NCBI GenBank assembly: GCA_002682825.1
Contig: NOKP01000010.1
Location: 62,001 to 126,000, forward strand
Direction of reading: 5' to 3'
DNA length: 64,000 nt
From: Neonectria sp. B-13
Lineage: Eukaryota; Ascomycota; Sordariomycetes; Hypocreales; Nectriaceae
The first letter of the stretch is position 1, and each line of letters opens with the position of its first letter. Below the pieces are notes generated by a model, which was not told the DNA's origin, searched no databases, and was given only the letters and a program-made list of their open reading frames with translations. Both the position numbers and the translations under genes were made by a program. Below, piece after piece: positions 1-10,588 of this stretch.

Positions 1-309
1 GGATCTTTCAGGTTCGGTCATCAGTGGGTGTTCGGCTGGGTATTACTAAGACAGATAGCCTACAAAGAGAGCCTCTCTCGCGATGATTCCATCGCTGATG
101 GCCTTCTGGGCGCCTTGCGCGACGCCTTTCTCGTTGTAGTGTTTGGGCTGTGCCGCCGTGTCGATGCCGCGGAACCCATGCTTCAGCGCCTTGTAGACAA
201 GGTCGGCTGATTGTTCTTTCTTCCATGCGGTGCCATATACGAGCTTTGGGATTGTAGTGGAGGAGCCCTTCAGGGTCAAATCCTTGGCGAGGCGGGATGC
301 TTGAGCCAT
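1..309 (-). CDS. Aldo/keto reductase, 5' part (cut by window edge)
   Basis: The N-terminal part of an aldo/keto reductase, a family that reduces aldehydes and ketones with NADPH on a TIM-barrel fold. The start is taken at 309 (MAQASRLAKDL). The open frame continues upstream to 348, but those residues look like leader sequence. Visible family features are the early strand with IPKLVYGTAWKK, then ALKHGFRGIDTA, whose Asp matches the first catalytic Asp of the family, and the block PKHYNEKGVAQ with the catalytic Tyr position. Exon 1 appears to run 309..64. A GTAGGC donor at 63 and an AG at 6-5, with a CTGAT branch-like motif between them, would restore the frame at ATC (LF then I). The rest of the gene, including the catalytic Lys and His, lies outside the window. 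The exact substrate cannot be told. Confidence 0.8.
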
Positions 310-1274
310 GACGGTTAGGTAAGGTACCGAGGCAATATCGGCTAGCAATCAGACAGTTCAGTTGATAGAGGTGACGGCGGTTTTCTCGGGAGTTTGAATG
401 TGAAAGTGTAATTCATGGATGTAAAGAAGAAAGCTCCTGGATCAAGTGACGAGGACGCTTGACGATTGCGGTCTGCATCCATGTCGCATACTAGCGAGGT
501 ACCTGTTTTGTACACAATACTCCTTCGACATGCACTTTTCTTTGTAGAAACAAGTTCATGACGGATAGTCAACTACGCAGCAAGCAATGAGGAAATCTAG
601 TGTCCTGCTTTTACAAGTGTATGGGCTGAACCCAAGAGCCTAATAAGCTCAAGTCCATACAGCAAGTCACTTTCCAACAAGAGGAATTCTTTCCGCGCTG
701 AATGGCTTAATAATGACAGGGCGGACACTGATAATGACGTCGCTGGGCGGTTTCACCCCACCTCGTTGGCCCAGCTCGCGCGGGGTTCGGTCGCTTTTAT
801 CGCGCGGACTTGCGGGGGAGAGCTTCTCGGTCGCGCGTCACGATGGATTACCTACTTAGGTACTCCGTAGTCGTCCACTAAAATTTGGCGGCCCGCGCTT
901 GGGATGGTCTGCTCAGTGATGCTCAGGACTTTACTTACCTCTACCATCCCCCTCCAACACAATCCCACGCTAACCGTCTACTTACATTTAGCATCGCCTC
1001 GCCTATCCCTAACTCCTGTCAACTTTACGCGACTCTCACTATAGATGAGGACTCGGCCACCGCCGCCAGGAAAGAGGAGGAGCGCTACTTAAGCAAGGAG
1101 CCTAGTTCCTAGCGACCCTCTACTCCCTCGATATCTAGGCGCCTATTGCCTGGCTTTATACGATGGAAGTCGCGTAATTAGCGATCTAGTTCCTGCTGCC
1201 TCTGCTCCTAGCAGCCAGCGCTTAAATTCTACGTTTATATATACATATTCTTTCAACTGTCGCCCAGCAAGGCA
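310..1274. other. Intergenic, no protein gene seen
   Basis: Upstream of the aldo/keto reductase and upstream of the 5S-like gene. Only short chance open frames occur on both strands. An AT-rich TATA-like stretch lies at about 1235-1249, roughly 26-40 bases before the 5S-like gene, which fits the upstream TATA element known from dispersed fungal 5S genes. Nothing else is recognised. Confidence 0.6.
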
Positions 1275-1393
1275 CCATACGACCATCGCTACCGAAAAAT
1301 CCGGGATCTTGTCCGATCTCCCCTAGACAAGCCGATAAGCACCAGATTAGTAATTGGGTCGCTGACGACCAGCGAAGACCTGGTGTTGTATGC
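1275..1393 (+). rRNA. 5S rRNA gene, or a divergent 5S copy
   Basis: About 119 bases align end to end, without obvious gaps, to the filamentous-fungal 5S rRNA pattern as I remember it. The 5' end reads CATACGACCAT, the middle has GGGATC and GATAAGC-type segments, then GATTAGTAATTGGGT and GACCAGCGAA, and the 3' end is TGTTGTATG. The two ends pair as helix I (CATAC with GTATG, extended by G-T and A-T pairs). A TTTT run follows at 1394-1397 and TTTTT about ten bases later, as expected for Pol III termination. A TATA-like stretch lies 26-40 bases upstream. Single dispersed 5S genes are normal in filamentous ascomycetes. Several positions differ from the consensus I expect (for example CTTG where CCCG is usual), so a variant or pseudogene copy is possible. 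Confidence 0.75.
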
Positions 1394-1772
1394 TTTTGCC
1401 TTTTTGTTCGAGGCAGGCATGACACATGGTCCCCTGCTTACCGAGTGTAGGGTGGCATTGCGGCTTGCGTTTCTTGGGGCAGAGTGGGGCCGGCAGAGTG
1501 GGGCCGGCAGAGTGGGGCCGGCAGAGTGGGGCCGGCAGGCGGATGAACCCTGGGGCTCACCTACAGTCACCTCCGGACTTCTCTGCTCACTCACCCAGGT
1601 TGGGGTTCTTCTCGCCAACACCTTACCTTCCCAACGTATCTGACCAACCCCAGAACGCACTGCAAGTGAAGCGCCTTCAAATCCAATATCACAAGTAAGG
1701 TGAGCATCTAAAGCACACATTTAACCGAGCCCGCAATAACAGACCAGACTCGAAAGCATCACCTCCACCACA
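1394..1772. other. Intergenic with short tandem repeat
   Basis: Lies between the 5S-like gene and the small membrane-protein gene. It carries the 14-bp tandem repeat listed separately. The last 60 bases before the ATG are the likely 5' leader of the next gene. No other gene is recognised. Confidence 0.6.
1479..1538 (+). repeat. 14-bp tandem repeat, four copies
   Basis: The unit GCAGAGTGGGGCCG occurs four times head to tail (1479-1492, 1493-1506, 1507-1520, 1521-1534) with a partial fifth unit. The copies are identical by eye, which suggests recent expansion. Confidence 0.95.
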
Positions 1773-2186
1773 ATGTCTGGTGCTATAGAATTCTTTGACG
1801 ACGCCCTCGTTCGCGTCATGAACAGCTGGCTCGGCCCTCGTATCGACAGCCAAGGCAATGCAAACCCGACCTTCCTCGCCTTCGCATCAAGAGCTTACTC
1901 CATCCAGTCGACCCAGCTTCATATTCCGGGCTCCTGGGGCTTCTTCTCGCCCGCCCATCAGCATCAACACTTGCGGGCATTGGAAGCAGATCTCTTCATC
2001 ATGGGGGTTGCCAGGCTTTGTATGGCATGGGTGCCAGGCTTGTTAGCGATTTATTTGGCCTTTCTCAGCCAAAAACCCCTGGCTCCTTTGATTGGATGCA
2101 TAGTGGCGCTACAATTGTTCATAATAATAGCCTGTTGGGTGACCTGGGTGTGCATCAAGCGACCACGTAGGCTCAGGCTTGAGTAA
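1773..2186 (+). CDS. Small two-helix membrane protein, unknown function
   Basis: A 137-residue open frame without introns. The start has a strong fungal context (CCACAATG) and lies just after a likely leader. The first ~70 residues are soluble and contain PNP-like polar stretches. Residues about 73-97 and 101-126 form two hydrophobic segments separated by a short SQKPLAP turn, and the protein ends in a basic tail (KRPRRLRLE). This is a helical hairpin with both ends probably on the same side and the positive tail in the cytosol. I do not recognise a family. Coding status rests on start context, the sensible membrane topology and the absence of a better frame. It could be lineage-specific. Confidence 0.5.
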   Translation: MSGAIEFFDDALVRVMNSWLGPRIDSQGNANPTFLAFASRAYSIQSTQLHIPGSWGFFSPAHQHQHLRALEADLFIMGVARLCMAWVPGLLAIYLAFLSQKPLAPLIGCIVALQLFIIIACWVTWVCIKRPRRLRLE

Positions 2187-3210
2187 CTACATATAGGGAA
2201 GGCCTCCTCCTGTGGGTAATATGACTCCATTATTAGTTCACAAAGCATCTACCCAACGTACTTCAATTCCATTGAATCTGTGCTAAAGATTTGGAGTAAG
2301 GCACCTTAAGACAGGTACCTGAGTCAGTGATTTCCGCCGATGTGTCGCGTCCTTGAGGTGAGGCGCAGAGAGCCGGCGATGCATCCCCAAAGGAGGTTTA
2401 CGGAAGTGAAGCTGGTGCTGAGGTTGCGAGCTTACCGAGAGCCTAACTGGGACGGCAAGGAGACGAAGATGAGTTGAAGAATTGGAGGCAGCAGAGCGTC
2501 TGGTCCTTTTTATAGGTGAGTATATGGGAGAGAGTTGGGGGGGAATGCATACCATGACTGGAGATGGTCAAGAAGTCGGCTCACTTGTCGGGCAAAGGTG
2601 AGGGTCGTGAGGGGTCGATCATCCCAAGGCGCGCGACGTTAGCGAGAGACACCCTGTACGCAATCCCAACCTGACTGATCACCCCGTGCTCACCCTCAGC
2701 TCAGTCTCGGGCACTTAATACAGATTGGGAGGGGAAAATCGTCGGGGTTAACTATTAAGGTAGAAAAGAACGGCGGCTTCCACCAGACAAGACAGGCACA
2801 TTGGGTGAGTTATTGGATGGGCGCTCCGGGAACCGGGAAGCTGTCCGTGGAGAAACTTGGGGAAACTCGGCGAGGCTAGCCCCTTCAAGGAAGCTCTGGA
2901 CTGGCAGTCCGGGCTAACTTGCCTTGCTCGGGGCTGCTCAGTGAAGCAATTCCGGGCCTCCCTTTTCCCAAGCTCCACCTCAACCACCATGACGATTCGT
3001 ACAGCATGCTCTTTACCCCGCAGGCGGCACAGCTCCGGTGGTAGCTAGAGCAAGAATAAAAGGAGACATGCAGAAGCCCGTCACTCCACTGGATTTCCTG
3101 GCCTTTCCGTTGTAATTCCCATCTATCCCCCTTCAACGTCTTGCTTGGCTGTGATTTCTGTACAGAGCTCCCGTGAACCTCTTCCAGCAACATCCCTTTT
3201 ATCCACTACA
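2187..3210. other. Intergenic, no gene seen
   Basis: Presumed 3' sequence of the small membrane protein and promoter/leader of the dehydrogenase gene. The last ~100 bases are pyrimidine-rich, typical of a fungal 5' leader. Short open frames on either strand lack recognisable content. Confidence 0.6.
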
Positions 3211-4570
3211 ATGGCTCCCTTTACTATCAAATGGGGAATCCTGGCCACAGGTGGCATCGCCGAGCGTTAGTTACGATCCCTTCGATTACTCGAGCTTTCC
3301 CGCCCCTCTGCTTGTGCCTTGTCTAAATTCTTGACTCTGACTGACCCCGCCATCACAGACTTCTGCAAGGACCTTCTCACCGACCCCGCCGTTCGAGATG
3401 TCGATGATGTGCGTCACGAAATCGTCGCCGTCGCCTCCTCCACCTCTGCCGAGCGGGCAGCGGACTTCATCAAGAAGATCGATGGCCCTGCCTCGGCCAA
3501 GACCTACGGCTCATATGCCGACCTCGTCGCGGACTCCAACATCGACATCATCTACGTTGCCACACCTCACAGCCACCATTTCCAGAACGCCATGCTGGCC
3601 ATCCAGGCCGGCAAGAACGTCCTCTGTGAGAAAGCGCTCACTGTGACCGCGTCTCAGACTAAGAAGCTTGTTGAAGCAGCCCGGGAGAAGGGTGTCTTCT
3701 TCATGGAGGCCGTCTGGGTCCGATACTTCCCTCTCAGCATCAAGATTCGAGAGCTGATCAAGTCGGGCGTCATCGGCCCCGTCTACAGAGTCATTGGTGA
3801 GACAAATTATTTGCTTGGGCGAGTTGAGCTGGGGTCTCCCCGCTATGAGCTCGACTAGGAAACATTCAGCTGACGCCCTCTGTGTAGCCGACCTGTCGTT
3901 CAACAAGGACCTTCCTGATGGCAAAATCGACTTCCCCGACTCCCACCGAATGGTCAACCCCGATCTCGCTGGCGGAGCCCTACTTGACCTAGGCATCTAC
4001 TCATTGACCTGGGTATTCCAGACCCTTTACCATATAAAGTCTGAGGAGGAGAAGGAGGCCCCCAACGTCGTGTCCGCCATCAACAAGTACGACACGGGTG
4101 CGGATGAGACGACCAGCATTATTTGCCAGTTCCCCAAGAGCAAGGCTATGGGCATCGCGATGACGAGCCTGCGCGTCGGCACCGACCTGGATGGACTCTA
4201 CACTGGCGGCCCCGCTATCCGCATCCAGGGCTCTGGCGGCGAGATCCAGGTGACGGGTCCCGCGTACCGGCCTACCGAGTACAAGGTGATCAAGAAGGAC
4301 GGCAACGGCCTCGTTGAGGTGGTGGCCTGCCCAATCCCGCAGGACCCCAAGCGAGACAACTGGGGCCACGGCATGTTCTGGGAGGCTGACGAGTGCGCGC
4401 GGTGCATCCGCGACGGCAAGAAGGAGAGCGCTACGATGCCTTGGTCGGAGAGCATCGTGATCCTCGAGACGATGGATCAAGTGCTCAAGCAGGGCGGCGT
4501 AGAGTACCCGGCGCAGATTACGTCGGACGTTTTCGATCCCAACGGTTCCCTCAACACCGGCAAGCGATGA
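3211..4570 (+). CDS. GFO/IDH/MocA dehydrogenase (D-xylose / dihydrodiol dehydrogenase type)
   Basis: Model: exons 3211..3265, 3359..3796, 3888..4570, giving 391 residues. An NAD(P)-dependent oxidoreductase, probably cytosolic. The first residues MAPFTIKWGILATGGIAE form the Rossmann beta-strand and glycine loop. Further family marks are EIVAVASS, the IDIIYVATPHSHH strand, AGKNVLCEKALT with the family's catalytic-lysine block (EK), and MEAVWVRYFP. The C-terminal half (LSFNKDL, GGALLDLGIY, GGEIQVTGPAYRP, WEADECARCIRDGK) is the alpha/beta sheet domain that forms the substrate site and the dimer. Intron 1 splits the codon after the glycine loop; intron 2 (GTGAGA to GTGTAG) restores RVI-ADLSF. Fungal relatives include NADP-dependent D-xylose 1-dehydrogenase and trans-dihydrodiol dehydrogenase. 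The sequence does not settle the substrate. Confidence 0.9.
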
Positions 4571-6174
4571 GCGTATGGCACCGTTCATTACGGTCTGGAA
4601 GGAAAACGTACAGGGGGCTCCTCTCGGCTGGGGGAGGCCAGCTCACGGCATAATTAGCGAGGCGGGCAACGTGGGAGACGGGGGAAGTTCGCGGAGAGGC
4701 TGGAGATGCCGGCGCTACGAGACGATGGATGGTTCGTGTCAGATACGTACTCGATACGGCAGAGCAGATTGCAAGGACAGAAGCTAGCAATCGGACGATC
4801 ATGCGTTCTTGACGACCCTTGGAAAGCTGCTAGCTCGGCGTGAATAATGCGATCCTTGTCACTTTCCCCTTGAGGCCATACCCTGGTTCGCTTGGAGAAG
4901 AAGGACACGCGAGGCGCCCGAGCTTTTCGTCATGGCGCGGTTCGGGGGCTATCCGCGGCGGTTTGACCTTCAAGGGCGTCTCGCGTCTTGTGAGGCTCCA
5001 ACTTCAGCCCGGCTGATCGGAGATGTCGTGCATGGCAAGAGCCAGGAGCCATGCGGCGGAGCCCCTGTTAACGACGTTGGGCTGAAGCGACCCGGAAGAA
5101 GTACGGATACCATGCAGTTGTTCGTAATTACACAGCTCATACCCAGTAGCAAGATAGGATCTGGGGACTGGGTGCAGATGCGCCCGCCGCCGGCGTTAAT
5201 AGCAACCATCACCAACAGGGACGAGGACCGGGGCGACGGGGAACGGGTCGCATCACAAGGCAAAACCACGGATGTTGCTGGCCCGTGTGATGACGCCATG
5301 TATTCTGCAAAAAATGAGGTGATGTGAAAGAGAAGAGTCAGGGACCCTGGGTGCGGAGATGGAGATGGGCAAATTGTGTGGAGATGGCGATGGCAAACCT
5401 TGAAGAGGGAGGGCTCACGACCGTTAATTAGGCGGGAGGCTTCCGAGGCGTTCGTGGCCGGGGTCCCTAGGGACTAGGTTGGGCTGGCATGAGAGAGGGG
5501 AGGGAAGGATCTTCAAGTTGTTTTGTTGGTTCAATGGGTTCCTTACTTACTATCCGTACCTGTGATGAAGGGGGACCCCTGGACCGGCTAAATTGAGCAC
5601 AGGGCAAGTTCCGTCCGAATGTGTTAGTTCTTCTGCAATTGCTTCCGGTACGTAATAGACTACGTATCCAAGTAACCAACAAGGTACCTCATGAAGGCCT
5701 AACAAGCAGGCTAGAAGCCATGTACCCAGGTTCCAGTCCAATTCGAAACCATCCATGGGCTGATCAGCCGCTCATCGATGGAAATAACCCAGCTCCAACT
5801 CGGCGACGGTTTGGGCACTGACACTTTTGCTACAGCACCCCCTCCCCCTGGAAGCTCCACTCCCAACCACACGCACACAAGACTCTCACACACACAGACA
5901 CACAACAACCATGTATGAACGCTCCAAAACCGACGGAGAGAATTAATCATCGTCCTCTATTCACACATGCTCCGTGCGGAATACAACCAACGTGGTTCAG
6001 AACGCCTGCTCCTCCCGCCGCCTGCCGCCTGATTAGCTCCGTTTCTGCTCCCACACGCCCCCCCCTCCTCGGACGGGAAGACAACCAGAAGCCTGCCCCT
6101 CCATTCTTTCAAGGGTCTTTCTTCTCAACACCAACACCAACCCCGACCCGACCCCGAAACTAAGACAAACCACC
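4571..6174. other. Intergenic; CA- and CT-rich leader of TRM9 at the right end
   Basis: About 1.6 kb without a supported gene. The part from about 5820 to 6174 is C/A/T-rich and nearly free of G in places, including a CA-rich run at 5869-5910 (ACACAC type). This is typical of a fungal promoter or 5' leader ahead of TRM9. No conserved protein was found in the short frames on either strand. Confidence 0.6.
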
Positions 6175-7059
6175 ATGGCGAGTGGTTCGTCGGCGATGCC
6201 GGCTGCTGACGAGGACGGGCCACCAGCAGCTCCCAGCCAGCCTCATCTCCAGCCGCCGTCTCCACCTCCCCAGGAAGGGCAGAGAAGCGAAGCCACCCGT
6301 GCCGCCGATGGTGGTGAGGATGCTTCCGCACCCACTTCCGCAACGGCCCAGGCCGAGACATACGAGGCCACGCACGTGCACGCCGTCTACGAGGCCATCG
6401 CGCCTCACTTCTCCTCTACCCGCCACAAGCCCTGGCCGCGAGTCGCCCAGTTCCTCAGTGCCCAGCCCCCCGGCAGCGTCGGTATCGACGTCGGCTGCGG
6501 CAACGGCAAGTACCTGCGCGTCAACCCGGCCGTCCACCTGATGGGCTCCGACCGCAGCGCAGCCCTCGTCCGGCTGGCCTGGGCAGTCCAGCGCGAGAAC
6601 CCAGTTGACGAAGCCGCCGCCGCCGCTGCCACGGGGAACGGAGAGGTAGATGTCGCGGTTGCCGACGGCCTCGTCCTCCCGTACCGCCGCTCCGCCGTCG
6701 ACTTCGCCATCTGCATCGCCGTCATCCACCACCTCTCTACGCCCGCCCGCCGGCGCGAGGCCATCGCCGCACTGCTGGAGAGCGTGCGGCCCCGCGAAGG
6801 CCGGGTGCTGGTGTACGTGTGGGCGCTGGAGCAAGCGTCGAGCCGCCGCGGCTGGAACGAGGGCAGCGACCAGGACACACTGGTGTCGTGGGTGATGCGC
6901 AAGCCCAAGGGTCAGGGCCCTGACGAGACGTACCAGCGCTATTATCACCTATACCGCAAGGGAGAGCTGGAGGCGGATGTTGAGGCGGCCGGCGGCGTGG
7001 TTGAGGACAGTGGCTATGAAAAGGACAACTGGTGGGTGATATGTAGTCAACCGTCGTGA
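6175..7059 (+). CDS. TRM9: tRNA wobble-uridine carboxymethyl methyltransferase Trm9
   Basis: Intronless, 294 residues (yeast Trm9 is about 280). It transfers the methyl group from S-adenosylmethionine to 5-carboxymethyluridine at position 34 of certain tRNAs, completing mcm5U/mcm5s2U. It works with the small activator Trm112, after Elongator. Evidence: the family signature HVHAVYEAIAPHFSSTR followed by KPWPRV at residues 67-90; SAM motif I VGIDVGCGNGKYL (102-114); the acidic end of strand 2, MGSDRS (123-128); VADGLVLPYR (162-171); and IAVIHHLSTP (181-190). The C-terminal YHLYRKGELE and DNWWVIC strand closes the fold. The first ~60 residues are a low-complexity Pro/Ser/Ala extension, probably disordered. 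The start has a good context (ACCACCATGG). The gene is convergent with the Myb gene downstream. Confidence 0.95.
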   Translation: MASGSSAMPAADEDGPPAAPSQPHLQPPSPPPQEGQRSEATRAADGGEDASAPTSATAQAETYEATHVHAVYEAIAPHFSSTRHKPWPRVAQFLSAQPPGSVGIDVGCGNGKYLRVNPAVHLMGSDRSAALVRLAWAVQRENPVDEAAAAAATGNGEVDVAVADGLVLPYRRSAVDFAICIAVIHHLSTPARRREAIAALLESVRPREGRVLVYVWALEQASSRRGWNEGSDQDTLVSWVMRKPKGQGPDETYQRYYHLYRKGELEADVEAAGGVVEDSGYEKDNWWVICSQPS

Positions 7060-8058
7060 GTAGCTACGTAGGTCGAGATACAGACGACAAGATGAATAAA
7101 TAAACCAAAATACCCTGAAGAAAGTGGCATTAATGGGGGAGAAAGAACAACGTCATGAGCTGAATCGAACTTGGAACTTCTACACATGATAGAGTGGATA
7201 AACAAGATAAGGATTTTAACCTCTTGTGCTTTTGCTCTCCCTCCTCCAACCTGCTAGTAACTGTACAACCTCTGTCTCTTCTCTATCAGCTTTGATATGG
7301 TCTATCAGAACACAAAATTTCAAACATCCGTCCTCGCCGTCCCATGATATCCTCCATCCCATCCCGTCCAATAATGCCCTTCCCATACCCTTCTCCAAGC
7401 CATTCCATCCCAAGGCGACTTCCTCCCCGAGACAAAACAATGCCTAGGAACAGAAAATCTAAACAGCCCCTGTTTTTTTTTGGTGCCCTTTCGAATATCA
7501 TCCAGGTCCCTTGACCCCCGGGCCATCCCACCCCTGCTTCCACTCGTACGCCTTCTACCGATACAAGAACAAACTCTGAAAGAAAAGAGACAATAAACCA
7601 TTCTGAAAAATAACAAGGCAACGAAATGAAGAAAAAGAAATAATCCCGAGTGTTTTTGGTTTTTGTTCCACATCCCAAATATCTTTCGCCTCGTATCCTT
7701 CGTATCCCATCCCGTCGTCACCCCATGCATGCCCATGAAATGCTGTTGTAAGATATGCGTCCCAAAAATGTCCCTTTGTGTACCCTCGTCCCATACCGTT
7801 TCAAGTGGCAGATGGAGAGAACCGCTTTCCCACCTCCAGTTTATCCTCGTTCCGATGCAACCCAGATGCTGTGTGAGTGTGTTCGTGTTTGTGTTTCTGT
7901 CCCTGGTAAAAGACCATGCGTCGCCGTTTCGTGTCGCCTGCTGTCCCAAAACAACCCTCGTAACCAAACCCTGGCTAATGGTGCCCAAACAAAACCAAAA
8001 GTTCAACTCCGTGTTCGCCCGTGCCCCTCGGCCCCTAATGCTAGGAGGGGAGAGGCTC
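7060..8058. other. 3' flank between convergent TRM9 and Myb genes
   Basis: About 1 kb of T/C-rich (on +) sequence between two converging genes. It should hold the 3' untranslated regions of both. Open frames of 130-228 codons on the minus strand here are continuous but carry no recognisable domain. Confidence 0.6.
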
Positions 8059-9953
8059 TTATGCCATGCGTCGCCTGTGGCTCGACTCCCGCTGAAGACG
8101 GTCAGGACTGGCCCGTCGCTTCGACCCGGTCGTCTCCATTGAGTAGCTGCCGAGGGCCGGGAGTAGTGGCGCCTGGCCCGGAGGGGCAGTCATGGTAACG
8201 CTTGCTGCTCCCGCAGGAGTGCTGTATGGGCTGACGCCCGTGGTAAGCTCGGCGACTCCTGGGAGTAGCCCTCCTCCCCGCGGCGGTGGCTGGTTCTGAA
8301 TCGGAGCCAGGCCGGGCCCTGGCACGTAGTGAATTTCGTTGGGGTCGGATGCCATTGGCATTGGGGGCGGAGGAATCGACTCGCGGCGGGAGACGATGGT
8401 GCGGCCGCTGGGGACACCCGCCATAGGCTGGGGTCGGTTGTAGATGGCTCGAGGGGACGGAGCTCGCAAGTCACGCGGCAAGCTGCCCTGGGAGTGTGAG
8501 TGGGCGTGGCTGCGAGAGGGAGAATTTCGGTGGCTGTTGGCGTTGCTGTCGACGTTGACGGCTGCGAGTGAGAAAGGAATCACGCCGGCTCGTCGGGCCA
8601 TATCAGCCTCGCCGAGTTGCCAGTGCATGGCTTCTGCTGCTCGCCAGGGGACGGCCATTTCCTCCGCGACCTTGGCCCACATCTCTGGCTTAAATCTGTC
8701 GTCGTGTCAGCTTGCTGTCCAAGTTTAGGGGGTCCAGGACCAGCAGAGTTGAAATCCTCAGGAGGGAATCCGAATCATGTGTGTCTGGAGGGGATAAATC
8801 GTTACCCTTACCTTTCATACAGTCTTGCAAGCTTGTTCTTGCGCTCCTCATCCCACTCGCTCCGTCGTTCGAGATAATTTTGGTAGTGTAGGCGGCAACT
8901 GATGGCACTCCGGCCGGGAAGACGCTTGGAGATGTCCTCCCACTTCATGCCACTCCCGCGGAGCTCGATGATGAGCGCATCCTCTTCAGGCGACCACTTA
9001 CTCTGCTTCTTGACGGGCTGATCTGAGGCGTGGGGAGGCATGTTGCGCCTGCCAGCGGGCATTGGGGCTTGAGCTACAGGCGGCGCAACATGCGCACCTG
9101 GCCGGGCTGGAGCCGTAGAAGCCTTGATGGAAGGCGGTCGAGGCGCAGGAGCAGATTGGACTTGGCGTGGCGGTGAAACGGAAGACTCATCTGAGTCGGG
9201 GCCTTTGAGGAGGGCTGCGATATCCACGGTGACAGCCGGTATGCCCGATCTGCCCACGCGGGGACCGTTGGCATAGGAGCGCGGAGCGCGCACCAGATCG
9301 AGACGGCTCTGGATGTCCACGGTGGACGGATACTCCGCCCGCAAGAGGCAGAGCGGAGTCTCGCTCTTGAGTTGGGCCAGCTCGGCGACTCGTTCCGGGT
9401 CCGTTCTACGACTGGCTTGGGAGAGGCTTCGAGAAGCCCTGCGTCGTTGAACAACGCCGTGTATCAAGGCACAACAGTTGCACTTGGAATGCGTGACTCT
9501 GTTATAGACAACACTGGGGGTTGAGTGGCCGATAAGGGGCAAAGAGTTGCAGAAAATCGCGGAAGGGGAAGGGTGAAGAGGGTAGTAGTTTGCGAGGTTC
9601 ACGGCAGCGTCGATCTTTGAAACAGCAAGATGGACGAGGAAGCTCGGTTGGCTTTTGGAGTGCGTTCTGGATGCGGAAATAGTCCTTGTGGTGGAGGGGT
9701 GGTGGTCTGGTTTAGGTATCGATGATGTCGGGCTCAGGCAAGTACCTCGAGGGGAGAGAGAAGAGGAGAAGGGGGAAACTGTCTCGGGAGGCAGCAGTCC
9801 AAGTAGTTTGGATGATGAAGCGTGGCTCGTCGTGATGAAGAGGCAGAAGATCCTATGATTGGTGATCTCCAGGGCGATACCAACCAATGGGCGGAGATGA
9901 GACGAGCTGGACGAGGTAGAGCAGATCGGAGGGCGCCAAAGGGGCGTGGACAA
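8059..9953 (-). CDS. Myb/SANT-domain DNA-binding protein (5' end unresolved)
   Basis: Two exons are clear on the minus strand: the downstream exon 8695..8059 and the upstream exon ending at 8812, joined by a GTAAGG...CAG intron (8811..8696) that restores YER-FKPEMW. A Myb/SANT repeat reads KQSKWSPEEDALIIELRG, then KWEDISKRLPGRSAISCR with LHYQNYL; its regularly spaced Trp residues form the helix core. A second, degenerate repeat follows (WDEERKNKLARLYERF, MWAKVAEEM, WRAAEAMHWQ). This is the pattern of a conserved Pezizomycotina nuclear protein with the annotation Myb DNA-binding. The C-terminal ~170 residues are Pro/Ser-rich and end in a basic RRASPDR...RRR tail, a possible nuclear localisation signal. 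The long open frame reaches 9953, but the residues before about VDIAALLKG look non-coding. The first Met inside the conserved block is at 9062, so an upstream exon is likely. Confidence 0.8.
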
Positions 9954-10546
9954 TGGGAAAGGGTCCGGGCGAGGCTGGCTTCTCGTAGGTCCAGCTTTTG
10001 TTGTCGAGGGTCGACTGGGAACAGGCCGGAGGAGAAGTGGGAGCGGGATGGGGAACGTGTCGGGTTGAAGATGCTGAGAGAGGAGTTGTCTTGGACCTGT
10101 CCCGCAGAAGAAACGTCGGTAGGGTATTGAAGTAAGGCGGGAGGCGCCTAGGAGGAGCCTCAGGGCGCAGAGGCGGGACCCACGTCGGGACTGTTTCTTC
10201 GCTAGAGATGCTTGGCCGGGAGTCGAGAGTGAGATACGGAGAACGGAGAACGGAGACGTGCAAGAGCTAAGATGGAGCTACGTTACGTAGCACTTCGGAC
10301 GGAGTGCGTGGTAGAGGGGCGGGGGCGCGGAGGAAAAAGAAAAGAAAGGTTGCCTCGAGGGAACTGGTTTTGATGATGGTCGTCGAGAGTAGTGCAGCGC
10401 AGTCAGTGTGGTTCAGTCACAGTGCTTGTGCTTCCCGTCAGGGCGAAAGGAGGCGCGACGAGCTACGTCTTCCGTGCAGTGGCCCAGTGGGGGAGGGAAA
10501 GCGCAGGAAGCCGGGGTCTGATTACAATTTACATCCCATCCGATCC

Positions 10547-10588
10547 TATCCCAAGCCGAAGCCGAAGCCCAAGCCCAAGCCCAAGCGT
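10547..10588 (+). repeat. AAGCC(G/C) hexanucleotide microsatellite
   Basis: About six tandem copies of the six-base unit AAGCCG or AAGCCC run head to tail in the gene-poor region upstream of the Myb gene. Confidence 0.9.

Noticed and set aside
6160..6948. 262-codon minus-strand open frame
   Set aside because: Antisense shadow of TRM9, no recognisable content.
7140..7225. tRNA-like T-loop (AGTTCGATT on the minus strand)
   Set aside because: The flanking stem does not pair and no acceptor or anticodon arm can be drawn.
7320..8006. 228-codon minus-strand open frame between TRM9 and Myb
   Set aside because: Sits in the convergent 3' flank and has Trp/Gly/Asn repeats from low-complexity DNA, with no family resemblance.
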